This document shows, piece after piece, positions 1 through 8,650 of a stretch of 64,000 bases of DNA. The DNA is from Catellatospora sp. IY07-71 (GTDB lineage: Bacteria; Actinomycetota; Actinomycetes; Mycobacteriales; Micromonosporaceae). The notes beneath the pieces were generated by a model. It saw only the letters and a program-made list of their open reading frames with translations. It did not search any database and had not been told where the DNA came from. The stretch covers positions 3,835,501 through 3,899,500 of the forward strand of contig NZ_AP023360.1 in assembly GCF_018326265.1 (NCBI RefSeq). Direction: 5' to 3'. The translations under genes were made by a program, and so were the position numbers. How positions within the stretch are numbered: position 1 is the first letter of the stretch; every line of letters begins with the position of its first letter.

Positions 1-2
1 TG

Positions 3-1643
3 GGCGGCCCGGTGTACCGGTTCAACGCCTCGTCCACCTCCGCGATCAAGTTCCCGCAGTCGATGGACGGGCGCTACTTCGCCGGTGAGTACGGCCGCCG
101 CTGGATCAAGGCGATCGCGCTCAACACCGACGGCACGCCCGGCGAGATCTCGGCGTTCCCGTGGACCGGCACCCAGGTCATGGACATGGCCTTCGGCCCG
201 GACGGCGCGCTGTACGTGCTCGACTACGGCACCGGCTCCAACAACCAGGGCCTGTGGCGCATCGAGTACATCGGCGGCGGCAACCGCAGCCCGGTCGCGC
301 GGGCCACGGCCGACCGCACCTCCGGCCCGAACCCGCTGACCGTGAACTTCTCCTCGGCGGGCAGCTCCGACCCGGAGGGCGGGGCGCTGAGCTACCTGTG
401 GACCTTCGGCGACGGCACCACCTCCACGGCTGCCAACCCGACCAAGACGTACACCACCAACGGCACGTACACCCCGACCCTGCGGGTGACCGACCCGGGC
501 GGCCTGACCGGCACGGCGAGCCTGGTCGTCACGGTCGGCAACGCGGCGCCGACGATCAACCTGACCACGCCCGGCAACGGGCAGCTGTTCAACTTCGGCG
601 ACACGGTGCCGTTCACGGTCACCGTCAGCGACCCGGAGGACGGGGCCGTCGACTGCTCGCGGGTCACCGTGACGTACTCGCTGGGCCACGACAGCCACGC
701 CCACCAGATCACCTCGAAGACCGGCTGCTCCGGCACGATCACCATCCCGGTCGACGGTGAGCACGACGCGGCGGCGAACATCTTCGGCGTCTTCGACGCG
801 AGCTACACCGACAACGGCGGGCTGACCTCGCGCAGCACCCGCACCCTGCAGCCGAAGAAGCGGCAGGGCGAGCACTTCAGCTCGCAGTCGGGCGTGCAGC
901 TGGCCGACCACGCGGCGGCCGAGGGCGGGCGCACCGCCGGTTACATCGAGAACAACGACTGGATCGCGTACACGCCGTACAACGTGTCCAACGCGACCCA
1001 GATCAGCGTGCGGGCCGCCTCGGCGGGCGCGGGCGGCACCATCGAGGTGCGCACCGGCTCGGCGACCGGCACCCTGCACGGCACGGTGACCGTGCCGGTG
1101 ACCGGCAGCTGGGAGACGTTCACCAGCGTCAGCGCCGGCCTGACCGGGCTGCCGGCCGGGGCGACCACGCTGTACCTGGTGTTCAAGGGCGGCGCGGGCA
1201 ACCTGTTCGACGTCGACTCGTTCACCCTCACCACCGGCAGCGCGCCGACCACCCCGGTGGTGGCGTGGCGGGCGCGGGTCAACAGCCAGTACGTCACCGC
1301 GGCCAACGCCACCACGGCGCTGATCGCCAACTCGGCCACGATCGGCGCGGCGCAGCGCTACGACCTGGTCAGCCTGGGCGGCGGCAACTACGCGCTGCGG
1401 TCCAAGGCCAACAACATGTTCGTCTGCGCCGAGAACGCGGGTGCGGGCAACCTGATCGCCAACCGGGCCACCGCCGGCTCCTGGGAGACGTTCACGCTGG
1501 TCAACAACTCCGACGGCAGCGTCAGCCTGCGCGCCACGGTCAACGGCATGTACGTCGCCGCGGAGAACTCGGGCGCCAACCCGCTCATCGCCAACCGCAC
1601 GGCCATCGGGCCGTGGGAGAAGTTCGACCTGATCACCCAGTAG
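3..1643 (+). CDS. Secreted sugar-dehydrogenase-like protein with PKD, CBM6 and fascin-like modules (5' end missing)
   Basis: The reading frame is open at the window edge, so the N-terminus and the bulk of the catalytic propeller are missing; 546 residues remain. The first ~90 residues (GPVYRFN, GEYGRRW, PDGALYVLDYG) match the end of a glucose/sorbosone dehydrogenase beta-propeller. A PKD domain follows (about 100-175, core YLWTFGDGT), then an Ig-like segment, then a CBM6-type carbohydrate-binding module (about 285-410, with GYIENNDWIAY and FDVDSFTL). A fascin-like beta-trefoil ends the protein (about 420-546, repeated YVAAEN and PLIANRTAIGPWE). It is probably an extracellular sugar oxidase or polysaccharide-binding protein. 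The GH99 gene starts 10 bases downstream and ends in the same module, so the two are probably co-transcribed. Confidence 0.8.
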   Translation, partial: GGPVYRFNASSTSAIKFPQSMDGRYFAGEYGRRWIKAIALNTDGTPGEISAFPWTGTQVMDMAFGPDGALYVLDYGTGSNNQGLWRIEYIGGGNRSPVARATADRTSGPNPLTVNFSSAGSSDPEGGALSYLWTFGDGTTSTAANPTKTYTTNGTYTPTLRVTDPGGLTGTASLVVTVGNAAPTINLTTPGNGQLFNFGDTVPFTVTVSDPEDGAVDCSRVTVTYSLGHDSHAHQITSKTGCSGTITIPVDGEHDAAANIFGVFDASYTDNGGLTSRSTRTLQPKKRQGEHFSSQSGVQLADHAAAEGGRTAGYIENNDWIAYTPYNVSNATQISVRAASAGAGGTIEVRTGSATGTLHGTVTVPVTGSWETFTSVSAGLTGLPAGATTLYLVFKGGAGNLFDVDSFTLTTGSAPTTPVVAWRARVNSQYVTAANATTALIANSATIGAAQRYDLVSLGGGNYALRSKANNMFVCAENAGAGNLIANRATAGSWETFTLVNNSDGSVSLRATVNGMYVAAENSGANPLIANRTAIGPWEKFDLITQ

Positions 1644-1653
1644 GAGGCTGACC

Positions 1654-3144
1654 ATGAACCGACTACGGCGGACCTGGTCCGCCCTGCTCCTGGCGGTGGG
1701 GCTGCTGGCGCTCGCGGGGGTTCCCGCGCGGGCGTCGGCGCCCCCGCCGGTGGCGGCTCCCCTCGCGGCACCGGCCGCGGCCGCCGCGCCGCTGGCGTCC
1801 AACGTGCACATCTTCTACTACTCCTGGTACGGCAGCCCGGCCGTGAACGGCTCGTACCGGCACTGGCAGCAGGGCGGGCACACCCCGCCCAACGGGATCG
1901 GGGCGAACCTGTACCCGAAGCTCGGCGCCTACGACTCCGGCGACGTCAACTCGATCAACCAGCACCTGGCCTGGATCGCCCAGGCCGGGGTCGGCGTGAT
2001 CGTGTACAGCTGGTGGGGGCAGAACTCCTACGAGGACCGTCTGGTCCCGCGGGTGCTCGATGCCGCCGCCGCGGCGGGGATCAAGGTCGCCTGGCATCTG
2101 GAGCCCTACGGCGGGCGCACCGCCGCGTCCACCGTCGCCGACGTCGACTACCTCAACAGCCGGTACGGGTCGCACGCGGCGTACTACCGCGACACCGCGC
2201 GCGGCAACCGGCCCGCGTTCTACGTGTTCGAGAGCCTGCGCATCACCGACTGGGCCCCCATCGGGCCGCTGCGGGCGAACAACATCATCCTGGCGCAGAC
2301 CACGGACACCTCGAAGGTGGCCCACTTCGGCGGGATGTACACGTATGACGCGATCGCCGGGAACACCGCGCCGGGCTGGGCGAACGCGCACGCGTACTGC
2401 AAGGCCAACGGCCTGGTCTGGGCGCCGTCGATCGGCCCCGGCTACATCGACGACCGGGCGGTGCCGGGCAACACGACGCCGACCCTGTCCCGCGAGAACG
2501 GGGCGACCTACGACCGCCAGTGGGGCAACGTCCTCGCGGCGGCCAACGGCGGCCCGCCGAGCTGGGTGTCGATCACCTCGTTCAACGAGTGGCACGAGGG
2601 CTCGGTCATCGAACCGGCGAGCGCCTCCCCGCCGGGCGGGTTCGGGTATCAGACCTTCTCCGGCGCGTACGGCCTGACCGGCACGGCGGCGGAGACGGCC
2701 TACCTGACCCGCACGAAGTACTGGGTGGACCGGCTGAACCCGCCGGCCCCCGCCCCCACGGTGGTCAGCCTGCGCGCCCGGGTCAACGGCCGGTACGTGG
2801 CGGCGGAGAGCGCGGGCGCGTCCCCGCTCATCGCCAACCGCACCGCCGTCGGCCCGTGGGAGCAGTTCGACCGCGTGGACCTGGGCGGCGGCCTCATCGC
2901 GCTGCGCGCCCGGATCAACTCCCGCTTCGTCCACGCCGACAACACCGCCCCGCTCATCGCCAACGCGACGTCGTCGGGCGCCTGGGAGACCTTCCGCGTC
3001 GTCACCAACACCGACGGCAGCGTCAGCCTCCTGGCCACCGCCAACAACCGCTACGTCGCCGCCGAGAACGCGGGTGCCGCCCCGCTGATCGCCAACCGCA
3101 CCGCCATCGGCGGCTGGGAAAGGTTCGACATAGCCCCCGCCTAG
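1654..3144 (+). CDS. Secreted GH99-type glycosidase with C-terminal fascin-like domain
   Basis: This 496-residue protein has a signal peptide (about 1-28, ending ARASA) and a GH99-like barrel (about 48-365). The start HIFYYSWYGSP and the motif SFNEWHEGSVIEP are typical of endo-alpha-1,2-mannosidase and mannanase enzymes. E312 and E315 in that motif correspond to the two carboxylates needed for catalysis in GH99. Residues about 370-496 form a fascin-like beta-trefoil similar to that of the preceding gene, probably for glycan binding. The ATG at 1654 has GGAGG at 1643-1647. The likely substrate is an alpha-mannan-like polymer outside the cell, inferred from family only. Downstream lies a palindromic repeat that may end the transcript. 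Confidence 0.85.
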   Translation: MNRLRRTWSALLLAVGLLALAGVPARASAPPPVAAPLAAPAAAAAPLASNVHIFYYSWYGSPAVNGSYRHWQQGGHTPPNGIGANLYPKLGAYDSGDVNSINQHLAWIAQAGVGVIVYSWWGQNSYEDRLVPRVLDAAAAAGIKVAWHLEPYGGRTAASTVADVDYLNSRYGSHAAYYRDTARGNRPAFYVFESLRITDWAPIGPLRANNIILAQTTDTSKVAHFGGMYTYDAIAGNTAPGWANAHAYCKANGLVWAPSIGPGYIDDRAVPGNTTPTLSRENGATYDRQWGNVLAAANGGPPSWVSITSFNEWHEGSVIEPASASPPGGFGYQTFSGAYGLTGTAAETAYLTRTKYWVDRLNPPAPAPTVVSLRARVNGRYVAAESAGASPLIANRTAVGPWEQFDRVDLGGGLIALRARINSRFVHADNTAPLIANATSSGAWETFRVVTNTDGSVSLLATANNRYVAAENAGAAPLIANRTAIGGWERFDIAPA

Positions 3145-3170
3145 CCCCCGCCCAGCCCGCTAGATCACGT

Positions 3171-3239
3171 CGATCTTGCGTGAACTGTTGCCCTTTTGCC
3201 CGGTACGAGCGTGTCGTACCCACAGTTCACGCAAGATCG
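3171..3239. repeat. Family A dispersed palindrome, copy 1
   Basis: Perfect 17-base arms (CGATCTTGCGTGAACTG at 3171-3187 and its complement at 3223-3239) enclose a 35-base loop. The loop holds a smaller palindrome, GGTACGA/TCGTACC (3202-3208, 3214-3220). A second copy lies inverted at 30099-30165 and shares loop sequence as well as arms. Its place after the GH99 stop codon suits a terminator role. Confidence 0.85.
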
Positions 3240-3368
3240 GCGCAGCAAAGGGCGGCCGCACCGTCTACTTCGCCGTGATCGCGCACGCCGAGCGCGATCA
3301 CGGCGAAGTCTTGCTAGGAAAGCGTTTCCAGGTTTCAGTATTCGATCGTGTTCGTTACGGGCGGGGGA

Positions 3369-3422
3369 TTGACTACGGCCGCCGGGCCGAGTAAACAACA
3401 TCTAGGAAATATCCTATAGGAT
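3369..3422 (+). promoter_or_regulatory. Putative promoter and operator of the CUT2 sugar ABC operon
   Basis: A TTGACT hexamer (3369-3374) stands 17 bases before TAAACA (3392-3397), a plausible but weak sigma-70-type pair. The 12-base perfect palindrome ATCCTATAGGAT lies just downstream (3411-3422), where a repressor would block transcription. No regulator gene is adjacent, so the protein that binds it is unknown. Confidence 0.45.
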
Positions 3423-3463
3423 TTCGACAACCGAAAGTGCCTGACTAGGGAAGGGACTCGGTC

Positions 3464-4513
3464 ATGCGACCGCTTGTTCGACTGGGCTCGGCCGTCGGCG
3501 TGCTCGCGCTGATGATCACGGCGTCGGCCTGCACCAAGAAGGAAGAGGAGCCCGAGGGCGCCACCGGTGCGCTCACCGCGGCTCAGGTGAAGGTGGCGCT
3601 GGTGCCCGGCGGGGCGCACCCGTACTTCCAGCCGTGGAAGGACGCCGGTGTCAAGGCCAAGGGCGACTTCGCGTTCGGCGACGTCACATTCAACGAGACC
3701 GCCGGGTGGGACCAGACCAAGCAGAACGACGTGCTGACCTCGCTGGCGGCGCAGGGGTACAACGCGTTCGGCATCTTCGGCGTCGCGCCGGAGAGCATCA
3801 ACTCCACCTTCGAGAACCTGAAGAAGCAGGGCTTCAAGGTCGGCTCGCTGGCCTCGTGCCCGGCCGGCGACAAGAACCTCGCCGACTTCTGCCTCTCCAC
3901 CGACGTGCAGGAGGCGGCGTACAAGGCGGCCAAGGCGGCGGTCGAGGCCATGGGCGGCCAGGGCAACCTGGTCCACCTCACCGGCAACAAGGTCGACTCC
4001 AACACCCAGCGCCGCATCGCGGGCGTGCAGAAGGCCGTGGACGAGACCGGCGGCAAGGTGAAGCTGCTCGACACCATCACCGACATCGACAAGGACCTGC
4101 AGACCGCGCAGAAGGCCGTCGCCGACCTGCTGGCCGCCAAGGGCAGCCAGGTCAACGCGATCGTCACTACCGCGTACAACCCGGCGGTGGCCGCGGCGGG
4201 CGGCGTCAAGCAGGCCAAGCTGCCGATCAAGGTGATCGCGATCGACGACGACCCGACCATCATCCAGGGCATCAAGAACGGCGAGGTCGCCGCGACCGTG
4301 CTGCAGAACCCGGTCGGCCAGGCCTACGTCGGCTCGTACGCGCTGCTGAAGCTCGCCGAGGGCTGCACCATGGCCACGCCCGGTGTCATCATCGACTCCG
4401 GCTCCTTCGTGGTCAACGCCGCCAACGCCACCACGTACGAGAACGACCGCCAGGCCAAGACGGACTTCCTGAAGAAGGACTTCGACGAAAAGTACCTGAC
4501 CTGCGCCAAGTGA
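3464..4513 (+). CDS. CUT2-family sugar ABC transporter substrate-binding lipoprotein
   Basis: The 349-residue product has a lipoprotein signal ending in TASAC with C23 as the anchored cysteine. The mature part is a periplasmic-binding-protein type 1 fold like RbsB (KVALVPGGAHPYFQ, hinge motif VIAIDDDPTIIQGI). It would bind a sugar at the membrane and pass it to the permeases encoded downstream. AAGGGA lies upstream of the ATG. The next gene is 121 bases away across strong hairpins, a common arrangement that gives more binding protein than permease. The ligand cannot be read from the sequence. Confidence 0.9.
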   Translation: MRPLVRLGSAVGVLALMITASACTKKEEEPEGATGALTAAQVKVALVPGGAHPYFQPWKDAGVKAKGDFAFGDVTFNETAGWDQTKQNDVLTSLAAQGYNAFGIFGVAPESINSTFENLKKQGFKVGSLASCPAGDKNLADFCLSTDVQEAAYKAAKAAVEAMGGQGNLVHLTGNKVDSNTQRRIAGVQKAVDETGGKVKLLDTITDIDKDLQTAQKAVADLLAAKGSQVNAIVTTAYNPAVAAAGGVKQAKLPIKVIAIDDDPTIIQGIKNGEVAATVLQNPVGQAYVGSYALLKLAEGCTMATPGVIIDSGSFVVNAANATTYENDRQAKTDFLKKDFDEKYLTCAK

Positions 4514-4523
4514 TCCGCTGACG

Positions 4524-4596
4524 GCCGGGGCGCGCCGCCCCCGCCCCGGCCATCGGCGACGCGCCCCGGCCTCACCCCCCACGCGGCCGGGGCGCG
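4524..4596 (+). terminator. Intercistronic hairpins after the binding-protein gene
   Basis: Two GC-rich stem-loops follow one another. The second is a perfect 12-base inverted repeat, CGCGCCCCGGCC at 4560-4571 with its complement at 4585-4596. There is no T-run. Because the permease genes follow in the same direction, this is more likely a partial terminator or an mRNA-stabilising element. Confidence 0.55.
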
Positions 4597-4634
4597 TCCG
4601 CGCATCGCGACGCGTCACACCCCCGGAGAGTGCA

Positions 4635-5687
4635 GTGAAGCAAGACGACAATCCCTCCCCAGCGGAAGCGACGCGCCAGGCGGCGCGGCTGCCGCTGTGG
4701 GCCAATCCCCGCATCGGCCTCGTGGTGCTGCTGATCGCACTGATCGCGCTGTTCACCACGCTGCGCCCCGCGTTCCTCAACACGCAGCTCACCCTCGTCC
4801 CCATGCAGTCCGACATCAGCGTGTACGCCGTCGTCGGGCTCGCCCAGCTGGCCGTGCTGTCGCTGGGCCACATGAACATGGCCGTGGGCCGGATGGCCGC
4901 GATGAGCGCCTTCGCCGCCGGCCTGCTGCACGACCGGCTCGACGCGCCGCTCGTCGTGTGCCTGCTCGGCGGCCTGGCCACCGGCGCGCTGCTCGGCGCG
5001 CTCGCCGGGCTCATCATCGCCCGCACCGGCGTCAACTCGTTCGTGGTCACCCTCGCCCTGGACTTCGCCCTGATCGGCCTGGTCTCGCTGCTCTACGCCA
5101 CGTTCACCGACGGGGTCGCGTTCGGCGGGCTGCCCGCGGGCATGTCCGCGCTGCGCACCGACACATTCGCCGACTACTGCGCCGGGGACGTGTGCGGCCC
5201 GGAGATCCCGTTGCTCGCCCCGATCGCGCTGGTCGCGGCGCTCGGCGTCGGGCTGCTGTTCCGCTGGTCGCGGATCGGCCGCGAGGTGCTGATGACCGGC
5301 GCCAACGCCAAGGCCGCCCAGCTGTCCGGCATCCCGGTGAACCTGCGGGTCATCCAGGCGCACGCGCTGTCCGGGCTGCTGGCCGGGCTGGCCGGGTTCC
5401 TGCTGTCGGCCAACAACGGCTCGTTCTCCGCCGGAGTCGGCGACGGCTTCCTGCTGCCGTCCTTCCTCGCGCCGGTGCTCGGCGGCACGCTGCTGGTCGG
5501 CGGCGCGGTGAGCGTGCTCGGCACGGTGCTCGGCACCGCCATCACCCAGGTCATCTACAAGGGGCTGAACCTGCTGCAGTTCCAGGTCGACGAGCTGAAG
5601 CTCTACATCGGGCTGGTGCTGCTCGCCGCGCTGTCGCTGGACCGGCTGCGCCACGTCCTCGCCGAACGCAGGGGAGTACCGGCATGA
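4635..5687 (+). CDS. CUT2-family sugar ABC transporter permease 1 (RbsC-like)
   Basis: This 350-residue membrane protein of the BPD_transp_2 family has many hydrophobic segments and the family signatures GHMNMAVGRMAAMSAF and GANAKAAQLSGIPV near the middle. It forms half of the inner-membrane channel. The GTG at 4635 is preceded by GGAGAG. The 3' end overlaps the next permease by four bases (ATGA at 5684), so the two are translationally coupled. Two different permeases in one operon suggest a heterodimeric channel rather than the homodimer of RbsC. Confidence 0.9.
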   Translation: MKQDDNPSPAEATRQAARLPLWANPRIGLVVLLIALIALFTTLRPAFLNTQLTLVPMQSDISVYAVVGLAQLAVLSLGHMNMAVGRMAAMSAFAAGLLHDRLDAPLVVCLLGGLATGALLGALAGLIIARTGVNSFVVTLALDFALIGLVSLLYATFTDGVAFGGLPAGMSALRTDTFADYCAGDVCGPEIPLLAPIALVAALGVGLLFRWSRIGREVLMTGANAKAAQLSGIPVNLRVIQAHALSGLLAGLAGFLLSANNGSFSAGVGDGFLLPSFLAPVLGGTLLVGGAVSVLGTVLGTAITQVIYKGLNLLQFQVDELKLYIGLVLLAALSLDRLRHVLAERRGVPA

Positions 5688-6703
5688 CGAGCACCATCGA
5701 GACCCCCACCGAGCAGCCCGCCGCCACCGCGCAGCGGGCGCCGGGGGCGCGGCTGCGGCGCACCGTGCGCTCCTCGGAGTTCACCCTGGTCGCGATCGCC
5801 GTCATCGGCTTCGTCGCGCTCACCCTGACCACCGACGGCAACATGCTGTCCTCCGGCACGCTGGCCGCGTTCTTCCGGTTCCTGGCCGTGCCGATGATCA
5901 TCGGGTTGGCGCAGATGGTGGTGCTGGCCATCGGGCAGATGAACCTGTCCGTCGGCGTGCTCACCGGCTTCTGCGCCATGGTCGCCGCCTGGGCCATGCT
6001 GGAGGCGGGACTGCCCGCGCCGCTCGCGGTGCCCGCCGCGATGCTGCTCGGCGCGGCCGTCGGCCTCGGCAACGGGCTGCTGGTCGTGTTCACCAGGATC
6101 AACGCGTTCATCGTCACGCTGGCCACCATGACCATCATCGACGGCCTGCGCTACGGCGTGAACGGGCCGGGCACCTACCAGGACTACTCGGCCGGGCTGC
6201 AGGAGCTGGGCCAGGCGTCGCTGCTCGGCTTCCCGGTGGTGTTCCTGCTGGCCTGCGTGGTCGCGGCGGGGGTGTGGTTCTTCTTCGCCCGCACCGTGCC
6301 CGGCCGGCACCTGCTCGCCAGCGGCGGCAGCCCGTTCGCCGCGCGGCTGTCCGGTGTCTCCAACGACCGGTCGATCCTGCTCGCGCACACCCTCTCCGGC
6401 CTGCTGGCCGGGGTCGCCGCGGTGCTCACCCTGGCCCAGTCCGGCTCGGTGAACGCCAGCATCGGCGACGACCTGCTGCTGCCCAGCTTCGCCGCGCCCA
6501 TCATCGGCGGCGTCGCGCTGGCCGGCGGCGTGGTCAGCGTGCTGGGCACCTGCCTGGCCGCGTTCATCGTGCGGCTGGTCGACGTCACCCAGGCCCAGTT
6601 CGCCATCAACCGGCGCTGGGTGGACCTGATCGTCGGCGCGGTCGTGCTCGGCGTGGTGCTGTCCGGCGCGATCCGGCAGAAGCTGTCCCGGAGGTCGTCG
6701 TGA
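5684..6703 (+). CDS. CUT2-family sugar ABC transporter permease 2
   Basis: The 339-residue second channel subunit belongs to the same BPD_transp_2 family (IGQMNLSVGVLTGFCAM, ASGGSPFAARLSGVSNDR). The ATG at 5684 overlaps the stop of permease 1. An open frame extends further upstream, but that part is out-of-phase sequence inside permease 1 and was excluded. The first ~30 residues are a charged cytoplasmic leader, followed by about ten hydrophobic segments. The last base overlaps the ATG of the ATPase gene. Confidence 0.9.
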   Translation: MTSTIETPTEQPAATAQRAPGARLRRTVRSSEFTLVAIAVIGFVALTLTTDGNMLSSGTLAAFFRFLAVPMIIGLAQMVVLAIGQMNLSVGVLTGFCAMVAAWAMLEAGLPAPLAVPAAMLLGAAVGLGNGLLVVFTRINAFIVTLATMTIIDGLRYGVNGPGTYQDYSAGLQELGQASLLGFPVVFLLACVVAAGVWFFFARTVPGRHLLASGGSPFAARLSGVSNDRSILLAHTLSGLLAGVAAVLTLAQSGSVNASIGDDLLLPSFAAPIIGGVALAGGVVSVLGTCLAAFIVRLVDVTQAQFAINRRWVDLIVGAVVLGVVLSGAIRQKLSRRSS

Positions 6704-8208
6704 TGCTGCTGGCCGAGGGCCTGACCAAGAGTTTCCCGGGGGTACGCGCCCTGGACGGCGCGACGCTGAGACTCGCCGCGGGCAGCGTGCACGCCCTGCT
6801 CGGCGAGAACGGCGCGGGCAAGAGCACCCTGGTGAAGATCCTGACCGGGGTGTACCGGCCGGACGGCGGCCGGGTGCTGCTCGACGGCGCCGAGGTCCAC
6901 TTCGGCAGCCCGCTGGAGGCGCTGCGGGCCGGCATCGGCGTGGTGCACCAGGAACGCAACCTGGTGCCGGAGTTCTCCATCGCGGAGAACATCGCCCTGC
7001 AGCACCTGCCACACCGGGGCGGCGTCGTCGACCGGACCCGCATGCGGGCCGAGGCCCGCCGCTGCCTCGGCCTGCTCGACCTGGACCTGGACCCGGACAC
7101 CCGGGTCGCCGAGCTGTCGGTGGCCCAGGCGCAGCTCGTCGAGATCGCCAAGGCGCTGTCCGTGGACACCCGCGTGCTGCTGCTCGACGAGCCCACCGCC
7201 TCGCTCACCGGCGAGGAGGCCGACCGGCTCTACGCCATCGTGCGCAAGCTGACCGCCACCGGGCACGCCGTGGTGCTGGTGAGCCACAAGCTGGAAGAGG
7301 TGTTCGCGGTCGCCGACACGGTCACCGTGCTGCGCGACGGGCACAGCGTCGCCGAGGCGCAGCCGCTGTCCGGATACACCCGCGACGGCATCGTGGACCT
7401 GATGGTCGGCCGCGCGTACGCCTCCGTGCAGCTCGCGGAGCGCACCGTCGACCGGGACGCGGTGCCCGCGCTGGAGCTGGCCGGGGTCAGCACCGGGCAG
7501 GGCCACCGCGACGTGTCGCTGTCCGTGGCCCGCGGCGAGATCCTCGGCCTCTACGGCCTGGTCGGCGCGGGCCGCACCGAGCTGGCCAAGGCGCTGCTCG
7601 GCCTCGGCGAGATCACCGGCGGGCAGGTGCGGGTGCACGGCGAGCCGGTGCGCATCCGCGACGTCGGGCAGGCGCTGCGCCGCCACCGCATCGGATACGT
7701 GCCCGAGGACCGCAAGGGCGAAGGGCTGTTCCTGGAGCAGCCGATCGCCCGCAACGTCGGGGTGACCGTGTGGCGGCGGCTGGCCAAGCTGGGCCTGATC
7801 CCCGACCGGGGCGAGCGGCGCGTGGTCGACGAGTACACCGAGCTGCTCGGCATCCGGCTGGCCTCACCGCAGCAGCTGGCCGGCCAGCTGTCCGGCGGCA
7901 ACCAGCAGAAGGTCAGCCTCGCCAAGTGGCTGGCCGCCGAGTGCGACATCCTCATCGTCGACGAGCCGACCGTCGGCATCGACGTACGCACCAAGGCCGC
8001 GTTCCACGAGCTGATCGCGCGGCTGGCCGGGCAGGGTATGGCGATCCTGCTCATCTCCTCGGACCTGCCCGAGGTGGTGACCCTGGCCGACCGCATCGTG
8101 GTGCTCGGCGACGGCGCCGTGCGCGGCGAGCTGGCCAACGACCACGACTACGACGCCGTCAGCCAGCGCGTGATCCGCCTCATCCACGCCGCGCCCGCCG
8201 CCGCCTGA
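6703..8208 (+). CDS. CUT2-family sugar ABC transporter ATPase (RbsA/MglA-like)
   Basis: The 501-residue protein has two ABC domains in tandem, as usual for ribose and galactose importers. The first has Walker A GENGAGKST at residues 34-42 and the signature LSVAQAQLVEIAKAL. The second has a degenerate Walker A (GLVGAGRTELAK) but an intact LSGGNQQKVSLAKWL signature and DEPTVGID Walker B. Such asymmetry is normal in this family. The ATG at 6703 has GGAGG at 6690-6694; an in-frame GTG one codon earlier is too close to it. It completes a binding protein-permease-permease-ATPase operon that ends at the hairpin at 8218-8260. Confidence 0.92.
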   Translation: MLLAEGLTKSFPGVRALDGATLRLAAGSVHALLGENGAGKSTLVKILTGVYRPDGGRVLLDGAEVHFGSPLEALRAGIGVVHQERNLVPEFSIAENIALQHLPHRGGVVDRTRMRAEARRCLGLLDLDLDPDTRVAELSVAQAQLVEIAKALSVDTRVLLLDEPTASLTGEEADRLYAIVRKLTATGHAVVLVSHKLEEVFAVADTVTVLRDGHSVAEAQPLSGYTRDGIVDLMVGRAYASVQLAERTVDRDAVPALELAGVSTGQGHRDVSLSVARGEILGLYGLVGAGRTELAKALLGLGEITGGQVRVHGEPVRIRDVGQALRRHRIGYVPEDRKGEGLFLEQPIARNVGVTVWRRLAKLGLIPDRGERRVVDEYTELLGIRLASPQQLAGQLSGGNQQKVSLAKWLAAECDILIVDEPTVGIDVRTKAAFHELIARLAGQGMAILLISSDLPEVVTLADRIVVLGDGAVRGELANDHDYDAVSQRVIRLIHAAPAAA

Positions 8209-8217
8209 CCGGGACGC

Positions 8218-8260
8218 GAAAGCTCCCGTCCTGCTGCCGAGCAGCGTGACGGGAGCTTTC
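8218..8260. terminator. Bidirectional terminator between convergent genes
   Basis: GAAAGCTCCCGTC (8218-8230) and its exact complement (8248-8260) form a 13-base stem with a 17-base loop. The hairpin ends in TTTC and is flanked by GAAA, so it can act in both directions. It separates the rightward ABC operon from the leftward DksA-like gene. Confidence 0.85.
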
Positions 8261-8278
8261 AGGCATGGGGGAGGCGGT

Positions 8279-8650
8279 TCAGCGCCAGCGTTCGGCGGCG
8301 GCCTGGCACTTCACGCAGTGGGTGGCCCAGGGCATGATCTCCATGCGGGCGGGCGGGATCGGCAGGCCGCAGCCGTTGCAGGTGCCCAGGGTGCCGGCCT
8401 CCAGGCGGGTCAGCGCCTCGCCCAGCTTGCGCATGTGGTCGTCGAGCGCGGCCGTCAGCAGGTCCTGCTGCTCGGTGTCCGACACCATCGTGCCCGCGTC
8501 GGCGACGTCGCCCGGACCCTGGTCCCCGGACCGGCGCAGCTGCGCGACGGCCTCGGTCTGCACACGCACCTGCTCGGCGGCCTCCTCGTAGCGGGCCCGC
8601 AGCAGCACGCCCAGCTGTGCCATGTCGAGCGTGCCTTCCAGCGTTGTCAT
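8279..8650 (-). CDS. DksA/TraR-type C4 zinc-finger protein
   Basis: A 123-residue protein with an acidic coiled-coil-like N-terminal half and a C-terminal four-cysteine zinc finger (C91, C94, C112, C115; CNGC and CVKC). This is the layout of small DksA/TraR proteins, which in well-studied cases bind RNA polymerase through its secondary channel. Whether this one does is inferred. Two ATG codons sit next to each other at 8653 and 8650; the second has better spacing from GGAGG at 8655-8659. An ATG ten codons further in is also possible. It stands alone and converges with the ABC operon. Confidence 0.8.
   Translation of the reverse strand: MTTLEGTLDMAQLGVLLRARYEEAAEQVRVQTEAVAQLRRSGDQGPGDVADAGTMVSDTEQQDLLTAALDDHMRKLGEALTRLEAGTLGTCNGCGLPIPPARMEIMPWATHCVKCQAAAERWR

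Larger units (their letters stand above)
3145..3463. other. Intergenic region with two hairpins and the ABC-operon promoter
   Basis: No gene is supported here. It contains the family A palindrome (3171-3239), a second perfect hairpin made of CTTCGCCGTGATCGCG and its complement (3269-3311), and then an AT-richer promoter segment with an operator-like palindrome just before the sugar ABC operon. Confidence 0.7.

Noticed and set aside
1663-2934. Long antisense reading frames throughout, such as this one opposite the GH99 gene
   Set aside because: In very GC-rich DNA, stop codons are rare in all frames. The products are Arg/Pro/Gly-rich without domains, and the opposite-strand genes have clear motifs and G/C-ending codons.
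4697-5683. N-terminal extension of the second CUT2 permease
   Set aside because: The frame is open, but it lies out of phase inside permease 1 and encodes Arg/His/Pro-rich sequence. ATG 5684 with ATGA overlap is the natural start.
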